From NCBI RefSeq assembly GCF_022835675.1, contig NZ_BQUT01000005.1, forward strand, positions 555,390-619,389: a stretch of 64,000 nt of DNA, written 5' to 3'. Source of the DNA: Companilactobacillus sp. RD055328. GTDB taxonomy: Bacteria; Bacillota; Bacilli; Lactobacillales; Lactobacillaceae. A program made the position numbers and the translations under genes. The notes beneath the pieces are model-generated. The model made no database searches, had not been told where the DNA came from, and saw only the letters and a list, made by a program, of their open reading frames with translations. This document shows, one piece after another, positions 58,688 to 64,000 of the stretch. Position 1 is the stretch's first letter, and each line of letters begins with the position of its first letter.

Positions 58688-60868
58688 ATGCGTATGCTTT
58701 GCCAAAATTGTAATCGTAACGAAGCAACAATTCATCTCTACACAAGTGTTAACGGACAAAGAACAGAAGTAAATCTTTGTCAAAGTTGTTATCAAGAATT
58801 AAAAAATCAACAAACAAATATGGCTAATAATCCATTTGAATTCAATAATTTTAATGATTTATTCAATTCAATTAACGGAGGTTCAACTCCTTCATCTAAC
58901 GAAGATCTATATCGTGCTCAAGCTCAACAAGGGAACTTCGGAGGAAATCAAGGAGGAAATGGTGATTCAATCCTTGCCAAATATGGTGTTGATTTAACTC
59001 AACAAGCTAAAGACGGACAAATCGATCCTGTGATTGGACGTGATAGCGAAATTGAACGAGTAATTGAAATATTAAATAGAAGAACTAAGAATAACCCTGT
59101 ATTAATAGGTGAAGCTGGGGTTGGTAAGACTGCAGTTGTAGAAGGCCTAGCTCAAAAAATTGTCGACGGACAAGTACCACAAAAATTACAAGACAAACGA
59201 GTAATTAGACTCGATGTTGTTTCTCTAGTTCAAGGAACTGGTATCCGTGGTGAATTCGAAAAACGTATGCAAGAATTAATTGATGAACTTCAACAAGAAA
59301 ATAACAATATCATTCTTTTCATTGATGAAATTCATGAAATTGTCGGTGCCGGAAATGCCGAAGGTGGTATGGATGCCGGTAACGTTTTGAAACCTGCACT
59401 TGCTCGTGGCGAACTCCAATTAGTTGGTGCTACAACTCTTAATGAGTTTAGAACTATTGAAAAAGACTCAGCACTTGCTCGTCGTCTACAACAAGTACAA
59501 GTCAATGAACCAAGTGTTGAAGAGACTATCAAAATACTTAATGGTCTAAAACCAAAATACGAAGCTTACCATAATATCAAATATACAGCCGCCGCTATTA
59601 CTGCTGCTGCTACTTTATCAGATAGATATATTCAAGATCGTTTCTTACCTGATAAAGCCATTGATTTACTTGATGAAGCTGGTTCAAAGAAGAATCTTAC
59701 AATAGCTCCTGTTGATTCAAAAGAATTAGAAACAAAAATTAACGAAGCTGAAAATAGTAAACAAGCGGCTTTAAAACAAGAAGACTACGAAAAAGCTGCC
59801 TATTATCGCGATAAAGTAAAACAATATACTGACATGCGCGATAATAAAAAACCTGATCCTAACGAGTCAGCAACTGTTACTGAGAAAAATATCGAAAATA
59901 TTGTTGAAGCTAAAACTAAAATCCCAGTTGGCGATTTAAAAGCAAATGAACAAACTCAACTCAAAAATCTTGAACCAAACTTAAAAGCTGAAGTTATTGG
60001 ACAAGATAATGCAGTTGAAGAAGTATCAAAAGCCATTCGCAGAAATAGAATTGGTTTCAATAAATCAGGACGTCCTATTGGTTCATTCCTCTTCGTTGGA
60101 CCTACTGGTGTCGGTAAAACTGAATTAGCTAAGCAATTAACTAAAGAATTGTTTGGTTCAACTGATTCAATGATTAGATTCGATATGTCTGAATATATGG
60201 AAAAACACAGTATATCTAAGTTGATTGGTTCTCCTCCAGGATACGTTGGTTATGAAGAAGCGGGTCAATTAACTGAACAAGTACGTCGTAATCCATATAG
60301 TTTAATTCTGCTTGACGAAGTAGAAAAAGCTCATCCAGATGTAATGCACATGTTCTTACAAATACTTGATGATGGACGTTTAACGGATTCTCAAGGAAGA
60401 ACAGTAAGTTTTAAAGATACGATTATCATTATGACTTCAAATGCCGGACAAGGCGACACTGAAGCTAACGTTGGTTTCGGTGCTGCTATCTCAGGATCGA
60501 CACATTCAATCATTGATAAATTAGGTAATTTCTTCAAACCAGAATTTTTAAACAGATTTGACGGAATTATCGAATTCCAACCATTATCAAAAGAAAACTT
60601 ATTATCAATTGTTGATCTTATGATCAACGATACTAATAATATGATTCATGATAAGGGATTACGTGTTGACGTAACTAAACCAGCAAAAGAAAAACTTGTT
60701 GATCTCGGATATGATCCATCAATGGGAGCACGTCCATTACGTCGAGTAATTCAAGATCAAATAGAAGATAAAGTAGCCGATTATTATCTTAACCATCCTG
60801 CAGATAAAAACTTAAAAGCAGTTATGAAAGACGATAAAATCGTTATTGAACCACTATCAACTGAATAA
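58688..60868 (+). CDS. clpE: ATP-dependent Clp protease ATP-binding subunit ClpE
   Basis: A 726-residue ClpE: an N-terminal four-cysteine zinc finger (C5, C8, C31, C34), a Gly/Asn/Gln-rich linker, AAA+ module 1 with GEAGVGKT at 141-148, a UVR-type middle segment at about 343-380, and AAA+ module 2 with GPTGVGKT at 471-478 and [11 protein letters not shown]. The zinc finger and UVR motif separate it from ClpC and ClpB. ClpE unfolds damaged proteins for ClpP. Control is by HrcA through the CIRCE operator, judged from the sequence. Confidence 0.97.
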   Translation: MRMLCQNCNRNEATIHLYTSVNGQRTEVNLCQSCYQELKNQQTNMANNPFEFNNFNDLFNSINGGSTPSSNEDLYRAQAQQGNFGGNQGGNGDSILAKYGVDLTQQAKDGQIDPVIGRDSEIERVIEILNRRTKNNPVLIGEAGVGKTAVVEGLAQKIVDGQVPQKLQDKRVIRLDVVSLVQGTGIRGEFEKRMQELIDELQQENNNIILFIDEIHEIVGAGNAEGGMDAGNVLKPALARGELQLVGATTLNEFRTIEKDSALARRLQQVQVNEPSVEETIKILNGLKPKYEAYHNIKYTAAAITAAATLSDRYIQDRFLPDKAIDLLDEAGSKKNLTIAPVDSKELETKINEAENSKQAALKQEDYEKAAYYRDKVKQYTDMRDNKKPDPNESATVTEKNIENIVEAKTKIPVGDLKANEQTQLKNLEPNLKAEVIGQDNAVEEVSKAIRRNRIGFNKSGRPIGSFLFVGPTGVGKTELAKQLTKELFGSTDSMIRFDMSEYMEKHSISKLIGSPPGYVGYEEAGQLTEQVRRNPYSLILLDEVEKAHPDVMHMFLQILDDGRLTDSQGRTVSFKDTIIIMTSNAGQGDTEANVGFGAAISGSTHSIIDKLGNFFKPEFLNRFDGIIEFQPLSKENLLSIVDLMINDTNNMIHDKGLRVDVTKPAKEKLVDLGYDPSMGARPLRRVIQDQIEDKVADYYLNHPADKNLKAVMKDDKIVIEPLSTE

Positions 60869-60872
60869 CCCA

Positions 60873-60915
60873 AATAAAAAATCACAATAGATATTGTCTA
60901 TTGTGATTTTTTATT
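60873..60915. terminator. Bidirectional terminator between clpE and the GtrII-like gene
   Basis: Arms AAAAAATCACAATAGA/TCTATTGTGATTTTTT around five bases with A/T runs on both sides. Confidence 0.93.
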
Positions 60916-62405
60916 TACTTCCATAATAAGTAATACTCGTTCTCAAGAAGATATAATTGATAGTAACTATTATCAGACACTTTTACAGACTTTTCTTTGG
61001 TGAATTCTGAGAAATCGCTACCTTGAAAATTAACATTTAGTCCTGTGTATGTTGAAAACAATAATACGTTTGGCCAATATAAGTTTTCATTATTAGGAAC
61101 TAAATTACTAAGTAATGGATAGTTTCTTTCACTGCTAACTAAAATAGGCGAATTTTTGAATAAACGATTAGTTTTCACTACATTTCTTTTGGTAGTAATT
61201 TTATCTTTCAAATCCTGCGACAATATCATACTTTGATTTATAAATGATTCTTTTTGATAGCTGAGCATGGCAGAAAATTCAAATGAAAATGAAATCATAT
61301 AAAACGCATATGCAACTATTACAATTTTTGGTATTATATACTTCCAATTTTTCATTATTATATTATTACTAATGATAATCAATAACACACCAATCAAAAA
61401 TCCAAATCCAAATCCATACCTTGGTTGATCACGAACTAAATCAGTTACAAAGACTAGCAATACACCATAACTTAAGATAATACTGATTAAAAGATACAAT
61501 CCAATATAAACAACACTCTTAATTTTTGAAATTTGACTATTCTTCATCAATAATATGTAAGATACAACGATTATAAGTGTAAAAAGCAGTATCCAAATTT
61601 GAGCAGACTGATGATAGATTGTTCCTAAATATATCTTGATATTTTTAAAAATCACAGTAATCAATTCGTTGGGTTTAGCTATTTCTACAACTTCACCTCG
61701 AAGTGCCATTTCAGGATTAAGCTTGGACTCAAATAAGAACAATAACATAGCACTTATATAAGCAATTGCACTAAACATTATTCTTTTTATGATATTAATA
61801 ACATTTTGACCCGAAAGCAACTCACGGAGAACCATCGTTAAAAAAACAATAAGATAAATTCCAGATGCTGGCTGGTAAAAATTACACATTAAGAATATCC
61901 CTATAAATGAATATATTGCAAACTTATTCAGGTTATCCCACCATAAAAAGGGAATAATGGATACGAAAATACTTAATACCATAAAGGGACTATCAAATCT
62001 AAATCCTAGACAGGCTAAAAACCATGGATTTATCCCAACCGCTATGGCGGCAATCGCTTCTATCCAATTTAAGTTCTCTTTATTTTTACGAAGTATATAT
62101 ACCAGTAATAAACTGACAAATGTTAGTAACACACCAGAAACAACCGGTCTGGTCCACCCACCATCTGTTAAATGCCGACTACCTTGAAGAATCCAAGAAG
62201 AAATTTCACTCCCCCATCTAGAATAACTCCAAGCAAATTCTGTACCTCCCGTAATTTGCCTTTTCACATCATCAATATAGGGATAATTAACGGTTGCTAT
62301 AGAAATTCCTATTAACAAATATATAAAGAAAATAGATAAGCTTTTATCCCTATTCTCTTTTATCCAATTCCAAAACTGAGAAACCACATTTAAATCGTCT
62401 TTCAT
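60915..62405 (-). CDS. GtrII-like glucosyltransferase-domain membrane protein
   Basis: With ATG 62405 (AGAGG seven bases upstream) the protein has 496 residues and about 11 membrane helices. The first extracytoplasmic loop has NYPYIDDVKRQITGGTEFAWSYSRWGSE, where the Asp-Asp resembles the catalytic loop of GT-C enzymes, and GGWTRPVVSG follows, as in the glucosyl transferase GtrII family. Such enzymes add glucose from a lipid-linked donor to surface polymers; lipid donor and acceptor are unknown here. Single gene, placed between clpE and the LPXTG adhesin, probably accessory. Confidence 0.75.
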   Translation of the reverse strand: MKDDLNVVSQFWNWIKENRDKSLSIFFIYLLIGISIATVNYPYIDDVKRQITGGTEFAWSYSRWGSEISSWILQGSRHLTDGGWTRPVVSGVLLTFVSLLLVYILRKNKENLNWIEAIAAIAVGINPWFLACLGFRFDSPFMVLSIFVSIIPFLWWDNLNKFAIYSFIGIFLMCNFYQPASGIYLIVFLTMVLRELLSGQNVINIIKRIMFSAIAYISAMLLFLFESKLNPEMALRGEVVEIAKPNELITVIFKNIKIYLGTIYHQSAQIWILLFTLIIVVSYILLMKNSQISKIKSVVYIGLYLLISIILSYGVLLVFVTDLVRDQPRYGFGFGFLIGVLLIIISNNIIMKNWKYIIPKIVIVAYAFYMISFSFEFSAMLSYQKESFINQSMILSQDLKDKITTKRNVVKTNRLFKNSPILVSSERNYPLLSNLVPNNENLYWPNVLLFSTYTGLNVNFQGSDFSEFTKEKSVKVSDNSYYQLYLLENEYYLLWK

Positions 62406-62533
62406 TTTCATACCTCTAATCAATATAGCCACTATTACCATTTTAAATCATCTTATCAATAATAGATAAGTATTAAGTGAATTTCAATAAAATATCGAAA
62501 TTCTACAATTTAAAGAACATAAAAAATAAGAAC

Positions 62534-62579
62534 ATAAAAAATTAGGTAATTAAATGTCAATAAACTAATTACCTAATTT
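62534..62579 (-). terminator. Intrinsic terminator after the LPXTG protein gene
   Basis: Perfect 14-bp AT-rich arms AAATTAGGTAATTA/TAATTACCTAATTT around 13 bases, followed by a T run on the minus strand. Confidence 0.82.
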
Positions 62580-62615
62580 GTTTAGAAATATTTTTCTGAA
62601 CTGTGCTACTATATT

Positions 62616-64000
62616 TTATTCTTTTTTGAAAGGTACTAATTTCTTAAAGAATACAATTGAAGCTAATACTAAAATACCTAATGCTGATAAAATAATTCCT
62701 GATTTTTCACCTGTTTGTGGTAAACCATTTTGCTTATCAGCACTTGAAACATCATTACCAGATGCAAATCTAGTTCCGTCACTTCTTCCTTCGTCAGTTG
62801 AAGTTGAACCTGAATCCTTACCTGGAGCATTAGATGCTCCTTGGTCTGTTCCACTCCCTGAATTATCACCACCACCAGAAGAGATTCCGTCATCTTTTGA
62901 TGCTACTTTGACCTGCACTTTTTCACTAGGTTTCTCATAGTCACCATTTTTAGCAATGACTTCAACACTAAGTTCATCACCTTCTTTTAGCAATCCAGTA
63001 TCAACCTTAAATTTCCCGTCAACAACTGGCCCAACTTTTTGAGTTCCATCTGGCATTGTTACTACTGCCTCAAAAGTTGTACCATCCGGAATTGGCGTTT
63101 CTAAATCAACAGAACCTGTAACGCTTGTATCCCCATCAGTCACTGGATCTACTGTTGGTTTAGCTACCGTGTAATCCTCTAATGGATTTTCATTTGTATC
63201 ATCACTAACAGTAATTATTACTGGAAGACTGTCTTTTGTATAGTTTCCATTTTTAGCTGTAACTTTAACTGATAATTCATCCAATGCAACTAAGGCGTCA
63301 GTTGCAATTGTAAAGTCACCGTTACTATCAACCACAGCTGTTTTTATTGTTCCATCAGGCATTGTTACTGATGCTTCAAACGTTGTACCATCTGGAATTG
63401 GTGTTTCCAAATCAACATGACCACTTACACTTGTATCGCCTGATTTAGCAGGGTTAACACTAGGTATCGCTACCGTGTAATCCTCTAATGGATTTGTGTC
63501 TTCCATTGGTTTTACTGTCATCTTTGTTGGTGCACTATCTTTTGTATATTCACCATTTGTCGCTTTGATTTTAACTGAAATTTCTTCATTAGCTACCATT
63601 GGATCTACTGTTATCGCAAAGCTTCCGTCTGGTGATACTAATGCTGATTTCTCTGTTCCATCTGGCATCGTTGCGATAGCTGAAAATGTTGTGCCATCTG
63701 GAATTGGTGTTTCTAATTCTACTGCACCTATTACACTTGTGTCTCCTTCTGTTCCTACTTCAACAGTTGGTTTAGCCACTGTGTAATCTTCCAATGGATT
63801 TGTGTCTTCCATTGGTTTTACTGTCATTGTTGTTGGTGCACTATCTTTTGTATATTCACCATTTGTCGCTTTTATCTTAACTGATATTTCTTCATTAGCT
63901 ACCATCGGATCTACTGTTATCGCAAAGCTTCCGTCTGGTGATACTAATGCTGATTTCTCTGTTCCATCTGGCATCGTTGCGATAGCTGAAAATGTTGTGC
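62616..64000 (-). CDS. LPXTG-anchored surface protein with Ig-like tandem repeats, 5' part beyond window
   Basis: The frame is open through base 64000, so only the C-terminal 461 or so residues are seen. It consists of at least three and a half tandem modules of 102 residues (306 bases), each with NPLEDYTVA.P, GDTSV.G, LETPIPDGTTF and TMPDGT segments, of bacterial Ig-like type. Then come a Ser/Gly/Asp-rich wall-spanning linker and the sortase signal LPQTGE (62709-62723), a hydrophobic helix and a KKLVPFKKE tail. It is likely an adhesin; the ligand-binding domain would be in the missing N-terminus. Confidence 0.93.
   Translation of the reverse strand, partial: TTFSAIATMPDGTEKSALVSPDGSFAITVDPMVANEEISVKIKATNGEYTKDSAPTTMTVKPMEDTNPLEDYTVAKPTVEVGTEGDTSVIGAVELETPIPDGTTFSAIATMPDGTEKSALVSPDGSFAITVDPMVANEEISVKIKATNGEYTKDSAPTKMTVKPMEDTNPLEDYTVAIPSVNPAKSGDTSVSGHVDLETPIPDGTTFEASVTMPDGTIKTAVVDSNGDFTIATDALVALDELSVKVTAKNGNYTKDSLPVIITVSDDTNENPLEDYTVAKPTVDPVTDGDTSVTGSVDLETPIPDGTTFEAVVTMPDGTQKVGPVVDGKFKVDTGLLKEGDELSVEVIAKNGDYEKPSEKVQVKVASKDDGISSGGGDNSGSGTDQGASNAPGKDSGSTSTDEGRSDGTRFASGNDVSSADKQNGLPQTGEKSGIILSALGILVLASIVFFKKLVPFKKE
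63353..64000 (-). repeat. Near-identical 306-bp tandem repeats in the LPXTG gene
   Basis: The unit beginning at 63659 and the next at 63965 repeat at exactly 306 bases. The stretch from about 63481 to 63690 differs from its copy 306 bases on by only a handful of bases, while the units nearer the C-terminus have diverged much more. Confidence 0.9.

Noticed and set aside
62616..64000. CRISPR or non-coding tandem repeat
   Set aside because: The 306-bp units are in one continuous reading frame with Ig-like motifs and a sortase signal; they are protein repeats.

Overview
The window is a 64-kb piece of a low-GC Gram-positive chromosome, almost certainly a member of the Lactobacillaceae. The support is the gene content and order (rapZ-yvcK, uvrBA, gpsA-lgt-hprK, two pstB genes, comFA/comFC, the recA-cinA-pgsA-rodZ-ymf block, spx-mecA-coiA, relQ-nadK-rluD), HprK/HPr carbon control, a PTS operon, lipoteichoic/wall-teichoic type envelope genes and a sortase LPXTG protein. 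Genus level cannot be fixed from the sequence alone. There are no rRNA or tRNA genes, no CRISPR array, no prophage and no insertion sequence. Nearly all of it is core genome with many compact intrinsic terminators.

Layout. 1-12.3 kb (minus strand): partial yvcK, rapZ, uvrA, uvrB, phosphoglucomutase, trxB, gpsA, lgt, hprK. 12.4-20.1 kb: a small membrane protein, then the phosphate module phoU-pstB-pstB-pstA-pstC-pstS and its two-component system phoPR, with a Pho-box-like repeat before pstS. 20.1-27 kb: prfB with a programmed frameshift, secA, hpf, competence genes comFC/comFA, and divergent yigZ. 27-40 kb: tagO, a GT2 glycosyltransferase, rny, recA with a LexA box, a CinA reduced to its amidase domain, pgsA, rodZ, ymfI, two M16 peptidase homologues and ftsK. 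40-51 kb: trmL, rlmA, an AI-2E exporter, then plus-strand pgl, uppP, cutC and a small membrane protein lying between two identical terminators, then mgtE, an RluD-type synthase, nadK, relQ. 49.6-53.4 kb: the proteolysis/redox cluster spxH, coiA, mecA, spx, and a metallo-hydrolase. 53.4-64 kb: a hypothetical gene, the copYB copper operon with two cop boxes, ptsHI, clpE under a CIRCE operator, a GtrII-like membrane protein and the 3' part of a repeat-rich LPXTG adhesin cut by the window edge.

How it fits together. Several regulatory circuits can be read directly: HprK acts on Ser46 of the HPr encoded 46 kb away; PhoPR probably drives pst; LexA probably controls recA and uvrBA; HrcA probably controls clpE; CopY controls copB; SpxH and MecA feed Spx or competence factors to Clp proteases. 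I did not find a clear-cut new multi-gene system. The best candidates for something undescribed are the structured rlmA-trmL intergenic RNA, the palindromes in front of spx, and the small gene bracketed by duplicate terminators.
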